From Vibrio sp. UBA2441 (GTDB taxonomy: Bacteria; Pseudomonadota; Gammaproteobacteria; Enterobacterales; Vibrionaceae): DNA of 61,241 nucleotides. Position 1 is the first letter of the stretch, and every line of letters starts with the position of its first letter. The stretch is taken from assembly GCA_002342685.1 (NCBI GenBank), contig DDQN01000043.1, positions 54,470-115,710 of the forward strand, given 5' to 3'. Under the pieces are notes generated by a model that was not told the DNA's origin, did no database searches, and worked only from the letters and a program-made list of their open reading frames with translations. This document shows positions 7,930 through 17,273 of this stretch, one piece after another. The translations under genes and the position numbers were made by a program.

Positions 7930-7950
7930 TGCCTAAGGTAAGGCGATATT

Positions 7951-9201
7951 ATGAAGGGTAACAAATACGCGGTTGCAGGCTACCGTAAACAACAGGGGTT
8001 AGTGCTCATTTTAGTCACGATGGGCATGACGGTTTTGGTCGGTTTTGCCGCACTTGCCATAGATATAAATCACGCCTTACTAAACCATTCTAAGCTGCAA
8101 AATGCCGTTGATGCTGCGGCGCTTGCTGCGGCAATGACTGCGGATAAATTTAACGATGAGGATAAGGGAACGGAAGCGGCCATAGAGACGTTTAACCATA
8201 TAACGTCTTCCAGCGGTAATAGCTCAATGGTGTTTGATTTTAATTCAAACAGTATCCATTTTGACTATTCTAATGACCCGGAGGTATTCCCTGATAATAC
8301 CTTTACCAACACAGAAGATATTTATGTGAGGGTTTCGGTGACCAGTTACTCATTGACCAGTTATTTTTTAAAAGTGTTTGGTATCGATAAGTCGATCAAA
8401 GCCAGTGCTGTCGCAGGTGAGGGGCCTCCCGCTAATAAAATTTGTAATATTGTGCCTATGGCGGTTTGCAAGGGCGGAGAAGGAGACTCTTCTGACAATA
8501 ACTGGGGATATGATTCTGAAGCTATTGTTGGGCTTAAACTGCCTGAAAGTATAAACAGCCCCATGGGACCGGGCAACTTCCAGTTACTGGACTTTGGCTC
8601 TGGGGGCGCTGATGTCAGAGAATATATGGCCGGTAGTTATGCTGAGTGTGTCACCCTTGGTGCAGATGTAACGACTAAACCGGGAGGCACCATCGGGCCT
8701 GTAGGTCAGGGGTTAAATACCCGCTTTGGTGACTATGCGGCAGGATTGAGCCGTGATGATCATAGACCAGATGACTTTATTGGTGAACCACCGGTAGATA
8801 TCATTATTAATGATGATGGTACGGCGGTGAACCCCGATGGTAATTGGGCAGGGATAAATGCGTATATCGATGGAGTAACATATTGCAGCTCTGCTTCCCC
8901 CGACGATGCTTTGTGTGGCAAAAGTATAACCACACCGGAGACTGACCGAAGGAAATTAGCAGTGCCAATTATTGACTGTACTGGTGCCGAAGGGGGGGTT
9001 AATCAGCTACCGGTAGAGGGTGTTGGGTGTTTTATTTTGGTGCAAAAAGCACCCACTAGTAATGGTGGTAAACAGCATGTCATTGGACAGTTTGAGAAAG
9101 ACTGTACCGAGGAAAACTCATACAGTGATGACGATGGCAGCGGCGATGAAGGTATCTACAGAATAGTGCTGTATAACGATCCTCTGAGTGAGGGCTCCTG
9201 A
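7951..9201 (+). CDS. tadG: TadG-like pilus assembly protein
   Basis: The protein is 416 residues. The N-terminus (KQQGLVLILVTMGMTVLVGFAALAIDINHALL) is the Tad-domain pseudopilin-like helix of TadG family proteins, followed by LQNAVDAAALAAA, which is typical of this family. The rest is a large extracytoplasmic domain with about nine cysteines and acidic repeats near the C-terminus (YSDDDGSGDEG). TadG proteins are envelope components of the Tad system. In this locus the gene comes before tadE, tadF and tadZ, whereas in Aggregatibacter it is last. No von Willebrand domain is obvious by eye. Confidence 0.85.
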   Translation: MKGNKYAVAGYRKQQGLVLILVTMGMTVLVGFAALAIDINHALLNHSKLQNAVDAAALAAAMTADKFNDEDKGTEAAIETFNHITSSSGNSSMVFDFNSNSIHFDYSNDPEVFPDNTFTNTEDIYVRVSVTSYSLTSYFLKVFGIDKSIKASAVAGEGPPANKICNIVPMAVCKGGEGDSSDNNWGYDSEAIVGLKLPESINSPMGPGNFQLLDFGSGGADVREYMAGSYAECVTLGADVTTKPGGTIGPVGQGLNTRFGDYAAGLSRDDHRPDDFIGEPPVDIIINDDGTAVNPDGNWAGINAYIDGVTYCSSASPDDALCGKSITTPETDRRKLAVPIIDCTGAEGGVNQLPVEGVGCFILVQKAPTSNGGKQHVIGQFEKDCTEENSYSDDDGSGDEGIYRIVLYNDPLSEGS

Positions 9202-9202
9202 T

Positions 9203-9622
9203 ATGATTTTTTATAAACAAAACGGAATGGCAGCCATAGAGTTTATTGCCTCTATGCCTATCCTGTTATTGTTGATGATCGCGACACTCGATTTTGGTCA
9301 GGCGTTTATTGATTATACCATTTTAGATAAAGCAGTAAGAGCCGGAGCACGGCATGCGGTTAGAGATGGTATTTCAAATAATGATATAAAAAATATAGTG
9401 GTCTATGGGGATAAGGATGGGGCTGGCATTAACAACGAAAATAAACCAAAGCTTAAAAATTTGGTTGCTGGCAATGTCACTGTAGATAAGACCACAATTC
9501 ATGGCTATGTGACCGTCTCTGTGACGTATGTTTATGTGCCATTTTTTCCCAAGGTGCCTGTTGCGGATATCAGCCTTCGTGTCCCTTTAACTGCCTCGGC
9601 GGTAATGAGGACTATGCCATGA
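9203..9622 (+). CDS. tadE: TadE-like pseudopilin
   Basis: This 139-residue protein begins with a short basic segment and the TadE motif NGMAAIEFIASMPILLLLMIATLDFGQAF: a glycine, then a hydrophobic helix with glutamate five residues later, as expected for processing by the CpaA-type peptidase. The remainder is a small beta-rich periplasmic domain. The chosen ATG (9203) lies one base after the tadG stop and has GAGGG eight bases upstream; an in-frame GTG at 9188 would overlap tadG and has no better signal. The 3' end overlaps the next gene by four bases (ATGA). Confidence 0.9.
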   Translation: MIFYKQNGMAAIEFIASMPILLLLMIATLDFGQAFIDYTILDKAVRAGARHAVRDGISNNDIKNIVVYGDKDGAGINNENKPKLKNLVAGNVTVDKTTIHGYVTVSVTYVYVPFFPKVPVADISLRVPLTASAVMRTMP

Positions 9623-10107
9623 ATAAGTTAAGAACGAAACAAACAGGCTTGGCTGTTATTGAGTTTACTATCGTCTCTTCGGTACTTTTACTGGTGTTAT
9701 TCAGCATAATGGATGCCGGCAGGTATATGTATACGGCTCAAATCTTAAATGACATAACCCGTAAAACCGCTCGGATGGCGGCAGTATGCAAGGTTGAAGA
9801 TAAGAACTCCATGACAACATTGTCGACTATTACATCTCACGCGCCGAGTCAGTTTTCTGTGGCCGCAAACTTAACTATTGATTATATAGGCCTTGATGGT
9901 CAATCGGTTCCAACGCCCGCTTCAAATTATAGTGCAATTGTATTCGTACGAGCTACAGTTAGTAATGTGGCATACCAGTCATTTTCATTATTAAGCATAT
10001 TTACCAGTTCAAATGCATTTCCTGATTTTGTGACGGAGGTGCCAGTTGAAAGCCTTGGGGTTTTAAAGCCGACAAAAAATAGAAATGAATCAACGACGGA
10101 TTGTTAG
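9619..10107 (+). CDS. tadF: TadF-like pseudopilin
   Basis: This 162-residue protein has the same architecture as the preceding gene: KQTGLAVIEFTIVSSVLLLVLFSIMDAGRY, a processing site followed by a hydrophobic helix, then a periplasmic domain. TadE and TadF are minor pseudopilins needed for Flp pilus biogenesis. The start codon overlaps the tadE stop (ATGA), which indicates coupled translation. Assignment as TadF rather than a second TadE rests on order and is moderately secure. Confidence 0.85.
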   Translation: MNKLRTKQTGLAVIEFTIVSSVLLLVLFSIMDAGRYMYTAQILNDITRKTARMAAVCKVEDKNSMTTLSTITSHAPSQFSVAANLTIDYIGLDGQSVPTPASNYSAIVFVRATVSNVAYQSFSLLSIFTSSNAFPDFVTEVPVESLGVLKPTKNRNESTTDC

Positions 10108-10118
10108 GGAGAGAATCT

Positions 10119-11333
10119 ATGGGAGAAGCGGTAAAGCTGTCTATCAATGAAGATAAAAAGTTTACCTTGAAAGCGAACTTATGCATTTGGCTTGTGTATG
10201 CGACCGAAGTATTTCGTAATCATATGCAGGCAGAGTTGGCTCAGTGCCGAAACTTGAATGTTGAAATCATTCCGTTGTCTTCGTTTACCATAGATGGAAT
10301 TGCTTCATCTCCTCAGCCAGACATTGTTTTTATTGAAACAGGGGTGAATTGGGCAAAGAAAATTATTGACTTGCAGAACGAAGATTCAAATTTGCAAGGG
10401 CAGGAAACATCGTTAGTGGTATTTGGCAATGAGTCTGATAACGGTGCATTACGGATCGCATTGAGAATGGGAGCCTCTGACTTTTTGTCAGATAAAGTGT
10501 CGGTCAGCGAACTGATGCCAATGCTAAAAAGAACTGCGGATGAGAAAGTTGCAAACCGGAACTTAGGTGATCTTGCGTTGTTTATTAATACCAAAGGCGG
10601 TGCTGGTGCAACTACTTTGGCACTCAACACGGCGGTAGAATTAGCCAGTCATAACAAAAATAAAGTATTGTTGGTCGATCTTGATTTGCAGTTTAGTGTT
10701 GTTCCAGAATATCTTGATCTCAAACCCAAATACGGCATTGTCGATGCGTTGGATATTTTAGCCGATCTTGATGAAGTGTCGATTGATTCAATGGTGGCTA
10801 AACATGACTGTGGTGTACATGCCCTGGGTTTTTTAGCCACTACAGGAGCAGATAATTACAAACACGCTAAGAGTTTTAGCCGCTTACTTCCAGTATTGCG
10901 ACAGTTTTACACACATGTTGTTATTGACCTGTCTCGAGGTATAGACAGTACCTTTGCGTCAATTATCGCCCCTGCGAGTCATATTTATCTAATAGCACAG
11001 CAAAACCTGATATCAATAAAGCATACAAACCAGATGATCAATTCGTTGCAGTTTGAATATGGTCAACCTAAAGATAATATTGAGGTTATCTTGAACCGGT
11101 TTGAGAAAAGGTTACCTATTCGGTTAAAAGACATAGAGAACACCGTTGCAGACGTGCCTATTCACCTTGTCCCTAATGAGTACAAAGTAGCTGTAGAAAG
11201 TGCAAATCTCGGGCATCCTATTGTTCTAACAAAGAAAAAAAGTGCTATTGCTAAATCTGTTGTGGAAATATCCAACAATATTTCATCACCAGCGAGAGAG
11301 AGAAAAGGCTGGTTTGGACGACTATTTTCATAG
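10119..11333 (+). CDS. tadZ: TadZ/CpaE, ParA/MinD-like pilus localisation ATPase
   Basis: The protein is 404 residues. The N-terminal 140 residues form a receiver-like domain without a clear phosphorylation site, as in other TadZ/CpaE proteins. The C-terminal domain is a ParA/MinD-type ATPase with a deviant Walker A, KGGAGATT (about 159-166), and VLLVDLDLQFS as switch region. TadZ places the Tad machine in the cell, often at a pole. A TTG at 10101 extends the frame into tadF, but AGGGAGAG at 10106-10113 lies just before the ATG at 10119, so that start is preferred. Confidence 0.92.
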   Translation: MGEAVKLSINEDKKFTLKANLCIWLVYATEVFRNHMQAELAQCRNLNVEIIPLSSFTIDGIASSPQPDIVFIETGVNWAKKIIDLQNEDSNLQGQETSLVVFGNESDNGALRIALRMGASDFLSDKVSVSELMPMLKRTADEKVANRNLGDLALFINTKGGAGATTLALNTAVELASHNKNKVLLVDLDLQFSVVPEYLDLKPKYGIVDALDILADLDEVSIDSMVAKHDCGVHALGFLATTGADNYKHAKSFSRLLPVLRQFYTHVVIDLSRGIDSTFASIIAPASHIYLIAQQNLISIKHTNQMINSLQFEYGQPKDNIEVILNRFEKRLPIRLKDIENTVADVPIHLVPNEYKVAVESANLGHPIVLTKKKSAIAKSVVEISNNISSPARERKGWFGRLFS

Positions 11334-11349
11334 TTGTTAAGGGGCGAGT

Positions 11350-12804
11350 ATGTTTTTTAAAAGAAAAAGTGTTAATCCAGAGTTTGAAGATAGAGTGCAG
11401 CAATCAAGTATTGAAGAAGCTAAGTTGCAGAAAAAAGAGCTTGATGAGTCTCACTCAGGAGAGAGCGCTTTAGATAAAAAAATTCGTGAGCGAGAGAAGA
11501 AAGAGAAGGGCATAGACGAAACCCGTAAGATTATTGAACAAGAGCTGGATATTAAACATTATTTCCATAAACGGCTATTAGAGACGTTGGATTTGGGGTT
11601 ATTGGCAAACCTAGATGAAAGAAGGGCAAAAAATGACCTTCATGAGGCCATTGTCCAGTTGATGTCGGATGATAATGCGCACCCGCTAAGTGCTGAGGGA
11701 CGTAAAAGAATCATCAAACAGATAGAGGATGAGGTCTTTGGTTTAGGTCCGTTAGAACCTCTTCTGGCTGATTCAACGGTATCGGATATTCTGGTCAATG
11801 GTCCTAAGAATATTTATGTTGAACGCTTCGGTAAGCTTGAGCGAACGCCACATACTTTCTTAGATGACCGACATTTACGTAATATCATTGATCGTATTGT
11901 TAGTCAGGTTGGGCGTCGGATCGATGAAGCGTCACCTATGGTGGATGCGCGGCTTATGGATGGTTCTCGTGTGAATGCGATTATTCCTCCTTTGGCCATT
12001 GACGGCCCTTCTGTATCTATCCGGCGCTTTGCTGTTGATAAGTTAACCATGGATAACCTGTTAAGTTTTAATTCAATTTCAGAACCGATGGCGCGATTTA
12101 TTGAAGCTGCGGTAGAAGGTGAAATGAATATCCTTATCTCAGGTGGTACCGGCTCAGGAAAAACAACGACACTAAATATTTGTTCGGGTTTTATCCCCAG
12201 CGATAAACGAATCGTGACTATTGAAGACTCGGCAGAATTACAGCTGCAACAGCCTCATGTCATTCGTCTGGAAACGCGTCCGGCAAACCTTGAAGGAAAA
12301 GGAGAAATCGGTCAGCGTGAACTGGTTAAAAACTCACTTCGTATGCGGCCAGATCGTATTGTGCTGGGAGAAGTACGTGGTAGTGAAGCGGTCGACATGT
12401 TAGCAGCGATGAATACTGGGCATGATGGTTCACTGGCGACGATTCACGCTAATACCCCTAGAGATGCATTAAGCCGTGTTGAAAATATGTTCTCTATGGC
12501 GGGTTGGAACATATCGACTAAAAACCTGCGTGCGCAAATTGCTTCTGCGATTCATATTGTTGTTCAGATGGAACGTCAGGAAGATGGTAAGCGACGAATG
12601 GTGAGTGTTCAGGAGATTAATGGCATGGAAGGTGAAGTCATCACTATGTCTGAAATTTTTAAATTTCAACGCCAGGGTGTTGACGAAGAAGGCAATATTA
12701 TCGGTTATTTCACTGCAACTGGAATTGTACCTGCCTGTCATGATCAATTGAGGCGCCGTGGGTTAGATTTGCCGTTTGACCTTTTTAATGAAACAAATAG
12801 GTAG
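11350..12804 (+). CDS. tadA: TadA/CpaF secretion ATPase
   Basis: This 484-residue type II/IV secretion ATPase powers Flp pilus assembly at the inner membrane. It has the Walker A motif GGTGSGKTTT (about 264-273), the Asp box and Walker B region LGEVRGSEAVDMLAAMNTGH, and the His box SLATIHANTP. The first 90 residues are charged and probably coiled (KKIREREKKEKG), as in CpaF proteins. A clear AAGGGG ribosome site precedes the ATG. It lies 16 bases after tadZ and six before tadB. Confidence 0.96.
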   Translation: MFFKRKSVNPEFEDRVQQSSIEEAKLQKKELDESHSGESALDKKIREREKKEKGIDETRKIIEQELDIKHYFHKRLLETLDLGLLANLDERRAKNDLHEAIVQLMSDDNAHPLSAEGRKRIIKQIEDEVFGLGPLEPLLADSTVSDILVNGPKNIYVERFGKLERTPHTFLDDRHLRNIIDRIVSQVGRRIDEASPMVDARLMDGSRVNAIIPPLAIDGPSVSIRRFAVDKLTMDNLLSFNSISEPMARFIEAAVEGEMNILISGGTGSGKTTTLNICSGFIPSDKRIVTIEDSAELQLQQPHVIRLETRPANLEGKGEIGQRELVKNSLRMRPDRIVLGEVRGSEAVDMLAAMNTGHDGSLATIHANTPRDALSRVENMFSMAGWNISTKNLRAQIASAIHIVVQMERQEDGKRRMVSVQEINGMEGEVITMSEIFKFQRQGVDEEGNIIGYFTATGIVPACHDQLRRRGLDLPFDLFNETNR

Positions 12805-12810
12805 GGCATT

Positions 12811-13776
12811 ATGCAAGATACAACGTTGTTTCTAATTTTGCTTTTTTTGGCAGTGGTATTTATTTCACAAGCTTTACTCGTGCCTGCTGCGGGACAAAAA
12901 GCTAAACACAAAGAATTAGCGGCCCGACTGAGAGAATCACAGCAGAACTTGGATGAGGAAAGTCGCTCTCTATTGCAAGAGCAGTATTTGAAAGGACTCT
13001 CCCCATTTGAAAAGTGGCTGGTTAAATTCTCTTTTTTTTCTGATTTTAAAAAAGTCGTGGAGCTATCAGGTGTTGGTTGGGGCATGGGAAAGGTCTTAGG
13101 TGTAACACTGCTAGTTAGCCTGATAGCCATGTTGTTAATGGCGTTGTTTGGTCAGCTTTGGTTTATTATTGTTGGCTCGGGCGTTTTTGTCTGGGTAGCC
13201 ATGTATATATTTTTGAACAAGAGAATATCAGATCGGTTAATGGCGTTTGAAGAGCAACTTCCAGAAGCGATGGACATTATTAAACGTGTATTACAAACGG
13301 GACAACCTCTTACTCAAGGGTTTAATGAAGTTGGACGGGAAATGCCACCCCCAATAGGTGTTGAATTTCAAAATACCTTTAATCTGCTCAATTATGGTTA
13401 CGATTTAAGGTTGGCTATTTTACAAATGGCAGACAGAACCCCCACTATTTCAATGTTGGCTTTTTCCAGTGCCGTTCTATTACAAAAAGAAACGGGTGGT
13501 AACTTAACTGAGAACTTGGATAAAGTTTCAGCGGTGTTGCGTGCCCGGTTTAAATTGGCCAGGAAAATAAAAACCCTTTCAGCAGAAGCGCGTATGTCGG
13601 CATGGATATTAACACTGTCCCCATTTGGCCTATATTTTGGATTAAAGTTTATTAGCCCAGAGTACCTTGAACCACTAACGGAAGATCCTATGGGGATAAA
13701 AATGATTTCCGGCGGTATCGTGCTTCTGTTTTTGGGGTCACTATGGATTCGAAAAATAATTAATATAGGAGTGTGA
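12811..13776 (+). CDS. tadB: TadB inner-membrane platform protein
   Basis: This 321-residue protein of the GspF/T2SF superfamily has an N-terminal membrane span, a central pair of spans (about 90-130) and a T2SF cytoplasmic domain with EEQLPEAMDIIKRVLQTGQ, LLQKETGGNLTENLDKVS and a final pair of spans. Together with TadC it forms the inner-membrane platform on which TadA acts. The ribosome site AGGTAGGG lies within the end of tadA, and the tadC start follows one base after its stop. Confidence 0.94.
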   Translation: MQDTTLFLILLFLAVVFISQALLVPAAGQKAKHKELAARLRESQQNLDEESRSLLQEQYLKGLSPFEKWLVKFSFFSDFKKVVELSGVGWGMGKVLGVTLLVSLIAMLLMALFGQLWFIIVGSGVFVWVAMYIFLNKRISDRLMAFEEQLPEAMDIIKRVLQTGQPLTQGFNEVGREMPPPIGVEFQNTFNLLNYGYDLRLAILQMADRTPTISMLAFSSAVLLQKETGGNLTENLDKVSAVLRARFKLARKIKTLSAEARMSAWILTLSPFGLYFGLKFISPEYLEPLTEDPMGIKMISGGIVLLFLGSLWIRKIINIGV

Positions 13777-13777
13777 T

Positions 13778-14731
13778 ATGGACAAGATATTTGAACTCCT
13801 TAGTCAGCTTGAACTCGATTCATTTGGGGTAGACAGACAGTGGTTGTTTTTAGGCGCCACCTTAGTTGCTACCGTATTACTGGTTATTACCGTAGGCTTC
13901 TTGCTTATGGGCTTCAAGTCCCCATTAAAGAAAAAGCTGGAAGAAGTGGCAAATCAGGAATTAAGCAGCCAGAAAAAATCCGGTAAATTAGGTAATACCC
14001 TAGAATCCTTATCGCCAGTGTTTACCCCTACAAGCAGTAAAGAGAGAGAAACGGTTAGTGTCAAATTGATGAATGCAGGGTTTCATCAAAAAAGTGCTTT
14101 GAATGCTTATTATGCGATTAAGACAGTGACAGCAGTCATTGGTGTTGGTGGTGCTGCGCTTATCTATTATTACCTTTCTGATAATGAGTATATGAATATG
14201 CTCATTATTATCTCAATTGCTGTAGGCATGTTTTCGCCAAATATTATTCTTGAAAAATATATAGGTAAAAGAAAAGAAAGTATGCGCGCAGCGGTGCCTG
14301 ATGCACTTGATCTTCTTGTTGTATGTACTGAATCCGGTTTGGGATTTAATGCGGCAATGCAAAGAGTGGCTAAAGAGTTGATGGTATCACATCCTGAATT
14401 TTCCGATGAGCTGGATACCGTTTGTGTCAAAATTCAGGCTGGCGTCAGTATTCAAGATGCTTTTAATGAGCTTGTCCGACGTACTGGCTTACATGAAATT
14501 AACGGTTTGGTGAAAATGCTGAGTCATGCTGCCAGAGTTGGGGGGAGCCTTGCGCAAACTTTACGTGACTATAATGAAGATTATCGAGATCGTCGCCAAC
14601 AAGAAGCGGAAGAGATTGCTGCTAAAATTCCAACAAAAATGCTTTTTCCTATGATTCTTTTTATCTGGCCTTGTTTCTTTATTGTTGCTATTGGACCCGC
14701 TTTAATTACTATTTTTACTACTCTGGGATAG
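13778..14731 (+). CDS. tadC: TadC inner-membrane platform protein
   Basis: This 317-residue partner of TadB in the platform is also of the T2SF type. Visible features are an N-terminal span (about 22-45), a central pair of spans (about 110-155), the domain core MRAAVPDALDLLVVCTESGLGFNAAMQRV and a C-terminal span KMLFPMILFIWPCFFIVAIGPA. The ATG comes one base after the tadB stop, with TAGGAG upstream. Gene pairs tadB-tadC in this order are standard for Tad loci. Confidence 0.94.
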   Translation: MDKIFELLSQLELDSFGVDRQWLFLGATLVATVLLVITVGFLLMGFKSPLKKKLEEVANQELSSQKKSGKLGNTLESLSPVFTPTSSKERETVSVKLMNAGFHQKSALNAYYAIKTVTAVIGVGGAALIYYYLSDNEYMNMLIIISIAVGMFSPNIILEKYIGKRKESMRAAVPDALDLLVVCTESGLGFNAAMQRVAKELMVSHPEFSDELDTVCVKIQAGVSIQDAFNELVRRTGLHEINGLVKMLSHAARVGGSLAQTLRDYNEDYRDRRQQEAEEIAAKIPTKMLFPMILFIWPCFFIVAIGPALITIFTTLG

Positions 14732-14744
14732 TTAAGGAATTAAT

Positions 14745-15758
14745 ATGATTGTTTTTAAAAGGATTTTTGTTCTGTTTTCTACAGTGTTATTACTAGCGGC
14801 TTGTGCGTCAACTGAAAGTAAAAAGACAACCTTTGATAGTGAGCTCTATGATGGTGAGTCCGTCGATACGCTGACGGGAGAAGAGCCGCCCTTGACTGAA
14901 ATAGAAGCCATTCAGCGTGGTGATTCGGCTCTTGAAATAAAAAACTATGACTTAGCTTTATATGAGTATATTCGTTCCCTGTCATTTACGGATGCTAAGT
15001 TTCAAGACCGAAGTCTGCATACCATTGGTGAGATTCATCAACGAAGAGGTAATTTTGCACTAGCGGAAAAATCTTTTTTGAAAGCATTGGAGTTTAATCC
15101 AGACAGTGTTAACACACTGGAAAACGTAGGTATTATTTATAGCAAAAAAGGATTGATATCAGAGGGGAGAAGCTACCTTTTTAGAGCGATTAATGTTGAT
15201 CAGGTACGTTTAGACAATAAGTATATTATTGACCGATACGAATTGATTTCTGAGCCAGATGTAGCAGCATTAAATATCGATGGAGAGTCGCCAGAGAAAA
15301 GTTATATGGGGCTTGGTGTACTCGCTGATATCGATGCGCAACATGATATTGCTAAACGATTCTATGAAAAAGCGCTGGAGATTAATCCTAGGTCAACTCA
15401 AACAATGATCAACTTAGGGTATTCTCATTATATGAGTGGCAATTATCATATTGCGAAAAGACTAATGAATTCCGCCCTTCAGTTTGAGCCCAATAATGAA
15501 AGAGCCCTTAATAATCTGGCATTGACCCATTTAGCATTAAACGAAACGACGAAAGCTCTGAACGTTTTTATGCGCCAAATGGATGCAGCAGAAGCATTGA
15601 ATAACATTGGATATTTTCTAATTTTACACGGTAAACCTGAGCAAGCCGTTGCTTACCTGGAACAGGCTATCGATAAAAAATCATCTTATTATCCTGTGGC
15701 AAATGAAAATCTGAATAGAGCACTTGCTGATATTAGAGCAAAATCAACGGCTCAGTGA
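14745..15758 (+). CDS. tadD: TadD-like TPR lipoprotein
   Basis: This 337-residue protein has a lipoprotein signal (FSTVLLLAAC; acylated cysteine near residue 20) followed by several tetratricopeptide repeats. Clear ones are AEKSFLKALEFNPDSVNTLENVGIIY, AKRFYEKALEINPRSTQTMINLGYSHY and the adjoining repeats toward the C-terminus. TadD proteins are outer-membrane lipoproteins that help secretin assembly in Tad systems. It is the last gene of the operon; a strong terminator lies 47 bases after the stop. Confidence 0.9.
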   Translation: MIVFKRIFVLFSTVLLLAACASTESKKTTFDSELYDGESVDTLTGEEPPLTEIEAIQRGDSALEIKNYDLALYEYIRSLSFTDAKFQDRSLHTIGEIHQRRGNFALAEKSFLKALEFNPDSVNTLENVGIIYSKKGLISEGRSYLFRAINVDQVRLDNKYIIDRYELISEPDVAALNIDGESPEKSYMGLGVLADIDAQHDIAKRFYEKALEINPRSTQTMINLGYSHYMSGNYHIAKRLMNSALQFEPNNERALNNLALTHLALNETTKALNVFMRQMDAAEALNNIGYFLILHGKPEQAVAYLEQAIDKKSSYYPVANENLNRALADIRAKSTAQ

Positions 15759-15805
15759 TTGGAATTTATACTCAAGCACTTTGAAGTTACTTGAGTATAG
15801 ATAAT

Positions 15806-15836
15806 AAAAAACGCAGTGAAGTCACTGCGTTTTTTA
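15806..15836. terminator. Bidirectional intrinsic terminator after the Tad operon
   Basis: A perfect stem ACGCAGTG / CACTGCGT (15811-15818 and 15823-15830) with loop AAGT is flanked by A5 on the left and T5 on the right. It can therefore end transcription from the Tad operon and from the opposing HD-GYP gene. Confidence 0.9.
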
Positions 15837-15871
15837 TTAGGTCGTAGGAAAGTTAGTGGTAAGTGGACAAT

Positions 15872-17026
15872 TTAGTGGATGTCACTTGGGTCTTTTTCCG
15901 GAAACTGACGTATGATTTCCCCTAAATAATCCTGATGCTCCCTTAATGCACTCACGCAGTTGCAATCCAATTTGCCATTACAAACCATCTTTTCCAGTTC
16001 TAACATGGCTGCTGGGACGGAGCATGCTTGCTTATAAGGTCGGTGGCTAGTTAAAGCGTCAAAAATATTGGCTACAGTGACGATTCTGGCGGCGACGGGA
16101 ATGTCTTTGTGGGTGAGCCCATTTGGATACCCAGAACCGTCAAGAAATTCTTGATGGCAGGCAATGATACTCTTCAATATTTCAATACTGGGGTGACTTG
16201 GTGAGCCGAGATTTTGAATAATCTTGTCGACTAAGGCAATGCCATCTTCCACATGGTTCTTCATTTTATCTCGCTCTGCTTGAATCAGAGGATCTGGTTT
16301 TAACAGTATATCCGTAGGTAGAGCCGCTTTACCAATATCATGGAGGCGAGAGAAAAGGTGGATACACTCTATCGTTTCATCATCGAGTTTGTACAAATCC
16401 GCCACTTCTTTTGCGATTAACTGAGAATAGTGGCTGATTCTTTCCATATGCTCTTTTGATTCATTTTTGTAGCCCGGTGATAGCTCCTTGGTTAGCTCCG
16501 CTGAAGCGACAATGGCATGAAGCAGTGAATACTCAGCATTTACCACAAAGCTAATAAGATCACAGAATGGGATAAGTTCATGCTGTACAAGCGCAGTAAA
16601 AAGCCCTTTTTTATGCGAGTTAAAGAAAACAAAGCCAATAAAATGTTGAAAATTGTAGATGGGAACTGAATAGCTGGAGCGATAACCATTGTCGATTAAC
16701 CACTTAGAATGAGTAGAGTCGGGGGAAAACTCAGTTTGAATATCGTTAATTACACGAGGCTCAGCAGTATCAGCGCATATTTTTAAAGATTTGCATGCAT
16801 CTAACGGAAACTCATGGTGAGAAAATACGTCTATCGCTTGAGTACTTTCAGCGTAGGTCTTGAGTAAATTGCTTTTTTGCTCGTATGAGATCACCGCGAT
16901 ACGATCCACATCAGGAACTTTAACCATGATTTTTTTATGCAGATCAGCCAATTCATGGTTCAACGAATCAAGCTGGTTAGGATGCGAGTGAATAGGGTGC
17001 TTATTGAGATCGTTAATAGTACGCAT
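15872..17026 (-). CDS. GAF plus HD-GYP domain protein, probable cyclic-di-GMP phosphodiesterase
   Basis: With the start chosen here the protein is 384 residues. A GAF-like sensory region occupies roughly residues 20-170. The HD-GYP domain follows, with HDIGK near residue 229, the long-form motif HQEFLDGSGYP near 298, and ARIVTVANIFDALTSHRPYK after it. All key metal-binding and GYP residues are present, so hydrolysis of cyclic di-GMP is likely. A longer frame opens at a GTG (17203), but its first 59 residues are basic and unlike a domain. The ATG at 17026 gives a more natural N-terminus, though its ribosome site is weak. The gene converges on the Tad operon and could link pilus use to cyclic di-GMP; that is inference. 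Confidence 0.87.
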   Translation of the reverse strand: MRTINDLNKHPIHSHPNQLDSLNHELADLHKKIMVKVPDVDRIAVISYEQKSNLLKTYAESTQAIDVFSHHEFPLDACKSLKICADTAEPRVINDIQTEFSPDSTHSKWLIDNGYRSSYSVPIYNFQHFIGFVFFNSHKKGLFTALVQHELIPFCDLISFVVNAEYSLLHAIVASAELTKELSPGYKNESKEHMERISHYSQLIAKEVADLYKLDDETIECIHLFSRLHDIGKAALPTDILLKPDPLIQAERDKMKNHVEDGIALVDKIIQNLGSPSHPSIEILKSIIACHQEFLDGSGYPNGLTHKDIPVAARIVTVANIFDALTSHRPYKQACSVPAAMLELEKMVCNGKLDCNCVSALREHQDYLGEIIRQFPEKDPSDIH

Positions 17027-17273
17027 ATCGACGGCCCAGAAATTAAAGTGATTTTGCCTCTTTTTGTGAGTTATTGATAAGAATGTTATAACCCAATCTA
17101 AGTTTAGTCGGCAAATCCGTTTACTGGCTACTTTTTGCTTGGTTAAATCATGCTTTATTGTGTTAGATCCATTTTCCCTGAATATACGCCCAAGCAACTG
17201 CACATTTCAGGAACACAGGAATGTACCCATTTCAGAGTCTAATATCTTCGAAAGGGAAGCATCATTGCTTCGA

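Noticed and set aside
17027..17203. N-terminal extension of the HD-GYP protein
   Set aside because: The 59 extra residues begin at GTG, are basic and domain-free; the internal ATG is more plausible, though it cannot be proven from sequence.
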